5,968 bases of DNA from contig JAIOSZ010000006.1 in assembly GCA_021107335.1 (NCBI GenBank), positions 1-5,968 on the forward strand, written 5' to 3'. The notes beneath the pieces were generated by a model that made no database searches, was not told the origin of the DNA, and saw only the letters and a list, made by a program, of their open reading frames with translations. Shown piece by piece: positions 1 to 5,613 of this stretch; the first letter of the stretch is position 1; every line of letters begins with the position of its first letter. This stretch comes from Desulfuromonadaceae bacterium. Its GTDB lineage: Bacteria > Desulfobacterota > Desulfuromonadia > Desulfuromonadales > Syntrophotaleaceae. The position numbers and the translations under genes were made by a program.

Positions 1-429
1 CACCGGTAGTCCCTGTGGGGCTGCCGCCGGGCTTTTCATCTTAAAGGCGGCAAGATAAGAGCCGTCCACCAGACGCTCGCGGACATTGTCATGGGAGAAA
101 ATCAGACTGCCGCTGCGGCCCAAGTTCTCGTTGCCACCGGTGTGGTCAGCGTGATAATGGGTGTTGATGAGGAATTTCGGTTGCTCACCACCGACCCCTT
201 TGATTGCAGCAAGGATCTTGTCGGTCAGAGGCGCATACTGATCGTCGATGAGAAAGGTGCCGTCCGCGCCGACCAACAGCCCGACATTACCGCCCTGGCC
301 GGTAAGCATAGTGATCTGCTCAGTGACTGGCAGAGTGCCGATGGTCACTTCATCCGCTGCTGCGCTACCGGCGAAAGGCGCGAGGCCGATCACCAGAACC
401 GCCAGGGCGGTCATTAATTTGCCGATCAT
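1..429 (-). CDS. Exported MBL-fold metallo-hydrolase, N-terminal part (cut by left edge)
   Basis: Reading the minus strand from 429 gives 143 codons open to the window edge, so the C-terminus is missing. Residues 1-25 form a Sec signal peptide: Lys4, a hydrophobic core at about 5-20, and a small-residue SAAA site before Asp26, so the protein is probably periplasmic. The mature part has the metallo-beta-lactamase fold signature. NTHYHADHTGGN contains the H-x-H-x-D-H metal ligands at His91, His93, Asp95 and His96, preceded by a beta-strand ending in LIDDQ (60-64). The pattern matches the proteobacterial group of secreted metal-dependent hydrolases of unassigned substrate; metal-binding residues beyond the edge cannot be checked. 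The ATG start is set by AAGGGAG (complement of 437-443) seven bases upstream. The gene is divergent from the DUF3014 gene. The fold is secure, the substrate unknown. Confidence 0.9.
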   Translation of the reverse strand, partial: MIGKLMTALAVLVIGLAPFAGSAAADEVTIGTLPVTEQITMLTGQGGNVGLLVGADGTFLIDDQYAPLTDKILAAIKGVGGEQPKFLINTHYHADHTGGNENLGRSGSLIFSHDNVRERLVDGSYLAAFKMKSPAAAPQGLPV

Positions 430-529
430 GGTCTATCTCCCTTGTTTGGTGTAGAGTTAGTTGCCTACCAGTATAGCTCAGTATCTCAGCCAAAAACCAC
501 ATTAGCTTAGAGGGGACCAACGGAACTAT

Positions 530-558
530 TTGACGTACGCTCTTGGCTCACTTATTCT
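530..558 (+). promoter_or_regulatory. Candidate sigma-70 promoter for the DUF3014 gene
   Basis: TTGACG (530-535) and TATTCT (553-558) are separated by exactly 17 bases, matching the -35 consensus at five of six positions and the -10 at four of six. Transcription would start near 565, leaving a leader of about 70 bases before the ATG at 636. For the divergent hydrolase gene the best -10 is TATACT (complement of 470-475), but no good -35 sits upstream of it, so I do not call that promoter. Confidence 0.5.
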
Positions 559-635
559 TTTAGGGCTGTACTTGTTGTTGAGCGTCACCACCAAGTTAAC
601 TCGGCATGCTCAAGCATCCCAGGGAGGAATCTGCC

Positions 636-1448
636 ATGAAACCGGTACGTATCGCCATCATCATTCTTCTATTGCTGCTGGTTTCGCTGGCCGTGGTGTT
701 TTTTTGGCCGGGGAAATCATCGGAACCGCCTTCCATTTCGGAATTGGGGATACCTCCGGCGGCCCTTCAGGAAACGGAACCGGAAATTCGCTATCCCCTT
801 CCCCAAGCGCAACCCGCTTCACCGGGAACAGAAGAGCAGGCCATTCCGCCGTTGCCCGAACTTGGCCAAAGCGATGTCTTTACCAAGGATCTCTTGACGC
901 AACTCTTCGGCGAACCGGCCCGAAAACAGCTGTTGGCGCCTCAGCAATTCATCCGGCGCCTGGTGTTAATCATCGATGCCTTGCCCCGTAAGGACCTGCC
1001 CCGACAACATCTGCCACTGCGCGCAGCGGGCGGGCGCTTTGAAACCGCGGGAGAAGAGGGCGCCAAAGTCATCGCCTCGGCAAACTTTCTCCGCTATGCG
1101 CCCTACGTCAAGCTGGCGGAAGCAGCGCCGACCGACGGGCTGGCCAAAGCTTACCTGCGGGTCTATCCCTTATTGGAAGAGGCGTACCAAGAGATGGGTT
1201 ATCCCAAGGGATATTTCCATGACCGCATGATCACTGTATTGGATCATTTGCTGGCTACCCCGGAGCCTAAGGGGCCGATCCCTCTGGTGAAGCATGTCAC
1301 CCAGTACCGCTATGCCGATCCGCAACTGGAAGCCCTGTCGACCGGTCAAAAGACCCTACTGCGAATGGGTTCGGAGAACGCGCGCAGGATCAAAGCTGTA
1401 TTACAAAAACTCCGTAAGCAACTGGTTGTCCCCCAGCCCGTCTCCTGA
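636..1448 (+). CDS. DUF3014 domain protein, membrane-anchored
   Basis: This 270-residue protein has an N-terminal hydrophobic helix (about residues 5-24), a proline- and glutamate-rich linker (about 25-75) and a mostly helical C-terminal domain (about 76-262) that I recognise as DUF3014. Supporting blocks are the FIRRLVLIIDALPR segment, the YPLLEEAYQEMGYP..YFHDR segment, DHLLATPEPKGPI and the closing LSTGQKTLLRMG stretch. A short basic N-terminus followed by the helix suggests one membrane anchor with the domain in the periplasm. The family has no established function. The ATG at 636 has AGGGAGGA (621-628) seven bases upstream. An in-frame ATG at 606 would add ten residues but would place this ribosome binding site inside the gene. 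It converges on the ychJ-like gene and ends before a strong terminator. Confidence 0.88.
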   Translation: MKPVRIAIIILLLLLVSLAVVFFWPGKSSEPPSISELGIPPAALQETEPEIRYPLPQAQPASPGTEEQAIPPLPELGQSDVFTKDLLTQLFGEPARKQLLAPQQFIRRLVLIIDALPRKDLPRQHLPLRAAGGRFETAGEEGAKVIASANFLRYAPYVKLAEAAPTDGLAKAYLRVYPLLEEAYQEMGYPKGYFHDRMITVLDHLLATPEPKGPIPLVKHVTQYRYADPQLEALSTGQKTLLRMGSENARRIKAVLQKLRKQLVVPQPVS

Positions 1449-1469
1449 GTCGAAAGATGCCCCAAAGGC

Positions 1470-1499
1470 AGGCGCCAGGGTTGTACAAACCCTTGGCCT
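1470..1499. repeat. Imperfect hairpin after the DUF3014 gene
   Basis: AGGGTT (1477-1482) pairs with AACCCT (1488-1493) around a GTACA loop, and flanking AGGC/GGCCT bases extend the stem imperfectly. It sits between the DUF3014 stop and the main terminator. The ten bases GGCAGGCGCC occur just before it (1467-1476) and again inside the terminator stem (1533-1542), so the two structures may have a shared origin. There is no T-run, so it is not a good terminator by itself. Confidence 0.35.
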
Positions 1500-1524
1500 C
1501 GTTGATCGTTTAGGCTTATCCAAC

Positions 1525-1563
1525 AAAAAGGGGGCAGGCGCCTGTAGCGCCTGCCCCCTTTTT
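1525..1563. terminator. Strong bidirectional intrinsic terminator
   Basis: A perfect 17-base-pair inverted repeat: AAAAAGGGGGCAGGCGC (1525-1541), loop CTGTA (1542-1546), and its exact complement at 1547-1563. The GC-rich stem ends in a T-run on the plus strand (CCCCCTTTTTCTTTT) and, because the left arm starts with five A, also in a T-run on the minus strand. It lies 77 bases after the DUF3014 stop and 18 bases after the ychJ-like stop, and so serves both convergent genes. Confidence 0.93.
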
Positions 1564-1580
1564 CTTTTATGGCTAACTTT

Positions 1581-2063
1581 TTACTTGCCGCAGCATTTCT
1601 TGTACTTCTTGCCGCTGCCACAAGTGCAGGGATCGTTACGACCGATCTTGGTGACGTTGACCGACTGCCCCTTGACTATGGTACCCTCAAAAAACAGCCA
1701 TTGTTTCTTGTCGCGCTTGAACTGGGCGCGCTCATGATGGCTGCGAATACCGCCTTTGTCGCGAAAGCGGGCGATAAATTCAATCTCCCCCTCCTCGTCC
1801 TTCGGCCCGCCATCGGTGGTGCCCAGAATCTCCAGGCCGTGCCATTCGGACTTTTCGGCCCAGTCTTGGGTCGCCTTGTGATCGTAGCCTTCACGAGAAT
1901 CGGGATGAGTGCTCTCATAAAGAAAGTCGACATCGACCTTCACGTGGGCAGTGTACCGCGCACGCATCTGTTGTTCGGCCGTTTCAGGCAATTTCTTTCC
2001 GGTGATGATCGGTTCACAGCAGGCAGCGTAATCGTTGCCGCTACCGCAGGGACAGCTATTCAC
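1581..2063 (-). CDS. ychJ: YchJ-like protein with SEC-C motifs at both ends
   Basis: The 160-residue product has a SEC-C zinc-binding motif at each end: CPCGSG..CC (Cys4, Cys6, Cys15, Cys16) and [15 protein letters not shown] (Cys146, Cys148, Cys157, Cys158). The middle (about 25-130), with the [17 protein letters not shown] and WHGLEI blocks, matches the NTF2-like domain of the YchJ/UPF0225 family; the length is close to E. coli YchJ. The C-terminal motif, preceded by GRN, is nearly the same as the zinc tail of SecA that contacts SecB and ribosomes, so a role near ribosomes or protein handling is plausible but unproven. Translation starts at a GTG (2061-2063) with AAGGAG (complement of 2071-2076) seven bases upstream, which fixes the start. 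Confidence 0.92.
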   Translation of the reverse strand: MNSCPCGSGNDYAACCEPIITGKKLPETAEQQMRARYTAHVKVDVDFLYESTHPDSREGYDHKATQDWAEKSEWHGLEILGTTDGGPKDEEGEIEFIARFRDKGGIRSHHERAQFKRDKKQWLFFEGTIVKGQSVNVTKIGRNDPCTCGSGKKYKKCCGK

Positions 2064-2314
2064 AATAAGTCTCCTTCATAAATCGGTTTCAAAAGTCTGC
2101 CGAAGTCTATTCAGCCACGAGCAGCGTGTCAAGGCCAGACTAGGGAGGAAAAACTGGTGCGGTTCCATCTAACCGGATCCCAAAAGAGTGATATAGTGGC
2201 GTTCTGTTAAAAAAAGGGTTGTTCTTGTCACAGTAATTAATCCTGATTTCAACTACTTGTAAAATATTAAAAACGCTCATTGACCCCGATAGGGGACAAA
2301 GTTCAAGAGGTATC
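2064..2314. promoter_or_regulatory. Divergent intergenic region before the flavoprotein gene
   Basis: No conserved gene is visible in these 251 bases. The best -10 elements facing the flavoprotein gene are TATAGT (2192-2197) and TAAAAT (2260-2265), but neither has a convincing -35 at the right distance; TTGTCA (2225-2230) lacks a matching -10. A small hairpin CCCC-GATA-GGGG (2284-2295) lies just before the ribosome binding site. The 3' half is AT-rich compared with the surrounding genes, as is usual for a promoter region. A 17-codon reading frame with a strong ribosome binding site is discussed under findings. Confidence 0.35.
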
Positions 2315-3532
2315 ATGGTGGAAATAGCTATTATTGGTGGTGGGGCGGCCGGTTTCTTTGCAGCGATTACCGCGAAAGAAAATTATCCGCAGGCCAGCGT
2401 GGTCATTTTTGAAAAATCGAAAACCGTTCTGGCCAAGGTAAAGGTCTCCGGTGGTGGCCGCTGCAATCTGACCAACGCCTGCTCCAGCATCAAGGAACTG
2501 GCCGAAGCTTATCCCCGGGGCGGGAAAGCTCTAAATAGGGCGTTTCGAATCTTCGACAACCAAGATGTGATGCACTGGTTTGACTCGCGCAACGTTCCCT
2601 TGGTCACCCAGGAAGACAATTGCGTTTTCCCCCTATCGCAAGATTCGCAAAGCATCATCGATTGTTTTTTAGAGCAAACCCGCAAATTAAACATCAAAAT
2701 CGAGCTTGAAACAGGCATAAAAACCATCAAAAAGACCACTGACAGGCTGCAACTAGGCTTTATCGGGGGGAAGCTTCCAGCGCGAAGCTTTGACAAGGTC
2801 ATCGTTGCTACGGGCGGCTGTCCGCAACGCACCGGCCTGGAGTGGCTGGAAAAGTTAGGTCACCAAATCGCCGACCCGGTGCCCTCTTTATTCACCTTCA
2901 AAATGCCCGATGAATCGGTGACCGAATTGATGGGGATCGTGGTAGATCCGACCCAGGTGAGCATTCAGGGGACCAAGCTTAAGTCCGAAGGCCCCTTGCT
3001 GATCACCCATTGGGGCATGAGCGGTCCGGCGATCTTAAAACTGTCCGCTCTTGGAGCGCGATTGCTGAGTGAAAAAAACTACGACTTTAAGATTCAGGTG
3101 AACTGGACGAATGTGCGCAACCAGGATCTGGTCGTGGCTGAGTTGAAAAGGATTACGGCTGAGCATCCGAAAAAGATTTTATCCAACCTCAGGCCCTATG
3201 CTTTGCCTGAAAGGCTATGGCACTATCTGCTCGAAAAGAGCAACCTGTCGCCGAGCAAAAAGTGGGGCGAACTGGGGAAAACCGGCTTACACAAGCTGGC
3301 CGACCTGCTCACCAATGATGTCTATTCGGTGAGGGGACAGACCCAATTCCGTGACGAGTTTGTCACCTGTGGCGGGGTCAGTCTGGAAGGCATCGACTTT
3401 AAAACGATGCAGAGCAAGGTCTGTGAAAATCTGTATTTTGCCGGAGAGGTGATGGACATTGACGGCATTACCGGGGGTTATAACTTTCAGGCCGCTTGGA
3501 CCACCGCTTTCATCGCGGCCAAACTAAACTAG
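2315..3532 (+). CDS. BaiN/HI0933-family NAD(P)/FAD-dependent oxidoreductase
   Basis: This 405-residue soluble flavoprotein begins with a dinucleotide-binding fold: beta-strand EIAIIGGGAAG, with GxGxxG at 8-13, and acidic Glu33 ending the second strand. The family signatures follow: SGGGRCNLTN (45-54), VIVATGGCPQRTG (162-174), LLITHWGMSGPAIL (228-241), VTCGGVSLEGID (350-361) and the C-terminal FAD-contacting YFAGEVMDIDGITGGYNFQ (374-392). This is the group annotated as HI0933-like, YhiN, BaiN or 'aminoacetone oxidase family'. It is near full length; substrates are mostly undetermined, and the bile-acid role of BaiN should not be assumed here. The ribosome binding site AGAGG (2306-2310) is only four bases from the ATG but seven from the next codon, GTG (2318), which could be the true start. 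The TAG stop lies at the edge of the palindrome that follows. Confidence 0.93.
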   Translation: MVEIAIIGGGAAGFFAAITAKENYPQASVVIFEKSKTVLAKVKVSGGGRCNLTNACSSIKELAEAYPRGGKALNRAFRIFDNQDVMHWFDSRNVPLVTQEDNCVFPLSQDSQSIIDCFLEQTRKLNIKIELETGIKTIKKTTDRLQLGFIGGKLPARSFDKVIVATGGCPQRTGLEWLEKLGHQIADPVPSLFTFKMPDESVTELMGIVVDPTQVSIQGTKLKSEGPLLITHWGMSGPAILKLSALGARLLSEKNYDFKIQVNWTNVRNQDLVVAELKRITAEHPKKILSNLRPYALPERLWHYLLEKSNLSPSKKWGELGKTGLHKLADLLTNDVYSVRGQTQFRDEFVTCGGVSLEGIDFKTMQSKVCENLYFAGEVMDIDGITGGYNFQAAWTTAFIAAKLN

Positions 3533-3673
3533 TTTTCATCCGGAAACGGCCCCTTCCCCCAATCTCGGCGTCAATCCGCACGCTTGCTTGTGCGGCGTAA
3601 ACAACTACGCCTCCGCGCAAGCGCTCGACTTCCTTGACCTTGGGGAAAATTGCTCGTTTCCCATATGAAAACT
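3531..3673. repeat. 143-base imperfect palindromic intergenic element
   Basis: Nested complementary arms run from the ends to the centre. AGTTTTCAT (3531-3539) pairs with ATGAAAACT (3665-3673). GGAAACG (3542-3548) pairs with CGTTTCC (3655-3661), CCCCAA (3557-3562) with TTGGGG (3640-3645), CGCTTGC (3581-3587) with GCAAGCG (3617-3623), and GGCGTA (3594-3599) with TACGCC (3606-3611) around the loop AACAAC. All arms nest in the right order, so the whole stretch can fold as one long interrupted hairpin. The outer end includes two bases of the flavoprotein's TAG stop. There is no T-run for a classical terminator. It resembles a REP/ERIC- or MITE-like repeat with terminal inverted repeats; AAACT flanks it on the left (3526-3530) and closes it on the right (3669-3673), which may be a target duplication or part of the palindrome. 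Copy number cannot be seen here. Confidence 0.75.
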
Positions 3674-3733
3674 GCCTGTATCCATCCAGAATTCCCGGCT
3701 GGAAAATCAACAACCTGTTTGAGAATGCCATTT

Positions 3734-4150
3734 ATGCACGCAGAAAAAAAAGACTCTCTGGATTTAGCCCTCTGCCGGGAATGCGGTGGCCGGTGTTGTC
3801 AGGCTAGCCCTGGCACCTGGGTCGACCCGGAGCGCTTCTTTACCCTCTTTTTCGCAGGGCAACGTTTGACGGTTGAGCAACTGCGGGAAAAATTGCCTGC
3901 ATTGGGACTGGTGCTCTGGGAGAAATCTGGCGTACCGATGCCCGCTCCCCGGTCATTAACCTCAGGATGCGCGTTCCTCGGGCCGGACGGCTGTCGTTTC
4001 TCCCCAGATGAACGACCTTGCCAGTGTCTAGCCTTGATTCCAGATCCGCAGACCCTGGATCAGGCACAGGGCTGTCTCTGCCAACTGCCAAAAGAGTTCA
4101 ATCGGGCTGCGGCCAGACAGCGCTGGCAAAAATATTGGCAGATGTTTTAA
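3734..4150 (+). CDS. YkgJ-family cysteine-cluster protein
   Basis: This small cytosolic protein of 138 residues has an N-terminal C-x2-C-x3-CC cluster (Cys14, Cys17, Cys21, Cys22 in CRECGGRCC) followed by six more cysteines: GCAFLGPDGC (79, 87), CQC (96, 98) and CLC (114, 116). This is the layout of the YkgJ/CxxCxxCC family, thought to bind zinc or an iron-sulfur cluster, with no settled biochemical role. The reading frame is open back to a TTG at 3650, but that part overlaps the palindromic repeat and reads as low-complexity translation. I choose ATG 3734, with the weak GAGA (3721-3724) about nine bases upstream; ATG 3725 is the alternative and has no site. A weak hairpin AAGCC/GGCTT (4185-4202) follows the stop. 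The gene is 200 bases downstream of the flavoprotein gene and may have its own promoter. Confidence 0.85.
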   Translation: MHAEKKDSLDLALCRECGGRCCQASPGTWVDPERFFTLFFAGQRLTVEQLREKLPALGLVLWEKSGVPMPAPRSLTSGCAFLGPDGCRFSPDERPCQCLALIPDPQTLDQAQGCLCQLPKEFNRAAARQRWQKYWQMF

Positions 4151-4243
4151 CCCATGCCCTTCCAGCACGATATACTACCGTAAGAAGCCGAATTGAAGGC
4201 TTTACTGATATTGTTTTCAGTCGCTTAATCTATGGAGGACCTG

Positions 4244-4399
4244 ATGTTTCGTGAATTTTTAAATGACTGCATTGTCAGCCCTTGGCGTCAGGATGTTGCC
4301 CCTCACCTGGAAGACCTTTGGCAGTCCGGCCTTTTTAGAGGACTCATGGCGGTCCTGCTGGTGGGCTTTTTGATATACAGATCTGTGCGGAAAAAATAG
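4244..4399 (+). CDS. Small single-helix membrane protein, 51 residues
   Basis: A short reading frame starts at ATG 4244 with a strong ribosome binding site, GGAGG (4234-4238), five bases upstream, and ends at TAG 4397. The N-terminal half is polar and amphipathic (MFREFLNDC, then HLEDLW). Residues about 30-45 (LFRGLMAVLLVGFLIY) form one hydrophobic helix ending in a positively charged tail, RSVRKK. By the positive-inside rule the C-terminus would be cytosolic. I do not recognise the family. Support for it being a real gene is the good ribosome binding site, the membrane-helix design with a basic end, and its fit into an otherwise empty gap between two genes. It could act as a subunit or regulator of a membrane complex, but nothing here names a partner. 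Confidence 0.65.
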   Translation: MFREFLNDCIVSPWRQDVAPHLEDLWQSGLFRGLMAVLLVGFLIYRSVRKK

Positions 4400-4402
4400 A
4401 TC

Positions 4403-4447
4403 ACCCGAAGAGCAATATTGGACAAGAGGTTACATTTCGGGTAAAAA
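4403..4447 (+). promoter_or_regulatory. Inverted repeat and candidate promoter upstream of ppiC
   Basis: ACCCGAA (4403-4409) is repeated in inverted form as TTCGGGT (4436-4442), with 26 bases between them. A possible promoter lies across it: TTGGAC (4418-4423) as -35 and TAAAAA (4442-4447) as a weak -10, 18 bases apart. The right arm would therefore sit in the promoter spacer, where a bound repressor could block transcription. The alternative is a loose stem-loop ending the small membrane-protein transcript; no T-run follows it. Confidence 0.35.
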
Positions 4448-4487
4448 TAGCCGCTTTATTACTCACGTCCTAAATGGAGAATTAATC

Positions 4488-4769
4488 ATGGCCAAAGCAA
4501 GCGCTCGGCACATTCTGGTGCCCACCGAGGAAGAATGCCTTACCCTGAAAACCCAGATCGAAGGGGGCGAAGACTTCGCTGCCGTCGCCAAGCAACACTC
4601 CAAATGCCCCTCGGGCAAGCAGGGTGGCGGTCTGGGTGAATTTCGTCCTGGTCAGATGGTCAAGGAATTTGACGACGTGGTTTTCTCCGGCGAAGTTGGC
4701 AAGGTCCTCGGCCCGGTCAAGACCCAGTTCGGTTACCACCTGATCGAAATCACCAACCGCGTAGACTAA
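4488..4769 (+). CDS. ppiC: Parvulin-type peptidyl-prolyl cis-trans isomerase (PpiC)
   Basis: At 93 residues this is exactly the length of E. coli PpiC (parvulin 10) and aligns along its whole length without gaps. It catalyses cis-trans isomerisation of peptide bonds before proline. The active-site residues are all present: His8 (in RHILV), Cys40 (KCPSGK), Met57, Phe61, Phe81 and His84 (TQFGYHLIEI). The GGGLGEFRPGQM loop (46-57) is typical of the family. There is no signal peptide or chaperone domain, so it is a stand-alone cytosolic parvulin, unlike SurA or PpiD. The ATG has GGAGA (4476-4480) seven bases upstream. It appears monocistronic, with an inverted repeat before it and a large hairpin after it. 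Confidence 0.97.
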   Translation: MAKASARHILVPTEEECLTLKTQIEGGEDFAAVAKQHSKCPSGKQGGGLGEFRPGQMVKEFDDVVFSGEVGKVLGPVKTQFGYHLIEITNRVD

Positions 4770-4777
4770 AAAATTAT

Positions 4778-4822
4778 GTTGTCGAACCAGCCGTGGGGGC
4801 ACTAGCCCCTCGGCTGGTCAAC
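4778..4822 (+). terminator. Large hairpin after ppiC, probable terminator
   Basis: ACCAGCCG (4786-4793) pairs with CGGCTGGT (4811-4818). Inside it, past a T-T mismatch, GGGG (4795-4798) pairs with CCCC (4806-4809) around a seven-base loop. Outside it, GTTG (4778-4781) pairs with CAAC (4819-4822) across a four-base bulge. The stem is strong and correctly placed nine bases after the stop, but no T-run follows, so it may stabilise the mRNA end or need Rho rather than act as a simple intrinsic terminator. Confidence 0.6.
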
Positions 4823-4895
4823 GAAATATTCCCCTGGAAGAATACGGTAGTAGCTCCTGCTTACCCCTGCCTTACCCCCCCCTCAAGTGAGCAAC

Positions 4896-5567
4896 ATGAT
4901 TTCTGAACTAATGGCCATGCTCGATCGCCTACAGGGCGAGGTGTTCTTTTTTGTTGAAGACGGCCCCCTCAAACACAGGCTCATCGAGCGCTACCTGGAC
5001 GAAGAGGAGTCACAGAGCGACATCCTCGACTTCGAGCTCGACGCTGCGCTGCGAATACAGCGGAAAGAAGGCACGGCGATAGCGAAGATTGAAGGTCGCT
5101 TGGAGGCGGGTGATTTTCTCTATCAGACCAACTTTGCGATTCAAGACTTCGCGGCCGATGAGATAACCGAACTGCTGGAATACTGGAAGTCACTCTGTCC
5201 GACTCCTTCCAAACCGAAGGCGCGACCCGACCGGAATATCCTGCGCAAGAAAAACGGCAGCGGCATGCTGGGCATCTCTGCAGCAGCCAAGGCACTGGGT
5301 CTATCTCAGCGGGCTCTGAAAGTCCTGATCCCCTGCAGCGAAATACGCGTAGAGGAGCAAGACGGAGAAAAGGTCATTGAGGAATACTACTGGGAAAAGG
5401 ATCTGCTTGGCAGGTTCACAAGCGTAGGTGCGGCGCACAAAGAGGGGCGCGACGCCAATCGAGAGGATGTAACCTGCATCACCGAGTGGTGCTGCGATGG
5501 CGACCGACAGTGGGCCCGAGATCTCATCAATGAATTTCTAAAACAGCGCCACCTCACTGCAGACTAA
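4896..5567 (+). CDS. Hypothetical protein with helix-turn-helix-like segment
   Basis: I do not recognise this 223-residue, mostly acidic, soluble protein as a named family. The first part (about 1-100) is predicted helix and strand without membrane segments and ends in DEITELLEYWKSL. A lysine/arginine- and proline-rich linker (about 102-120) follows. Then comes a segment resembling a MerR- or excisionase-type helix-turn-helix: LGISAAAKALGLSQRALKVLIP (about 125-146) followed by a wing-like EIRVEEQDGEKVIEEYYWEKDLLGRF. The C-terminal part (about 180-223) carries DVTCITEWCCDGDRQWARDLINEF with three cysteines. The layout suggests a DNA-binding or adaptor protein, by inference only. The start is uncertain: ATG 4896 has only AAGTGA before it, GTG 4887 has nothing, and ATG 4911 is also possible. 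It lies between ppiC's hairpin and a convergent dbpA. Confidence 0.75.
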   Translation: MISELMAMLDRLQGEVFFFVEDGPLKHRLIERYLDEEESQSDILDFELDAALRIQRKEGTAIAKIEGRLEAGDFLYQTNFAIQDFAADEITELLEYWKSLCPTPSKPKARPDRNILRKKNGSGMLGISAAAKALGLSQRALKVLIPCSEIRVEEQDGEKVIEEYYWEKDLLGRFTSVGAAHKEGRDANREDVTCITEWCCDGDRQWARDLINEFLKQRHLTAD

Positions 5568-5613
5568 AACCTAAAAATCGGTTCCAAATCCTCTACCAGA
5601 CAGCGAAAGTTTT

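Noticed and set aside
530..991. 153-codon frame starting at a TTG with a hydrophobic first 20 residues
   Set aside because: No ribosome binding site; it overlaps the well-supported DUF3014 gene in another frame, and its TTG start is the -35 element of the best promoter.
1569..2081. 170-codon plus-strand frame opposite the ychJ-like gene
   Set aside because: The minus strand has two clear SEC-C motifs and a good ribosome binding site; the plus-strand frame is its shadow and begins inside the terminator region.
3581..3623. Central part of the palindrome as an integron attC site
   Set aside because: It is a structured hairpin, but the GTTRRRY/RYYYAAC core sites are not in the right places and no integrase or cassette array is visible.
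3650..3733. N-terminal extension of the cysteine-cluster protein back to a TTG
   Set aside because: It lies in the palindromic repeat, has no ribosome binding site, and the family signature starts soon after the ATG at 3734.
4018..4254. 78-codon plus-strand frame crossing from the cysteine-cluster gene into the small membrane-protein gene
   Set aside because: Mostly overlaps the cysteine-cluster coding sequence in another frame, lacks a ribosome binding site and shows no domain.
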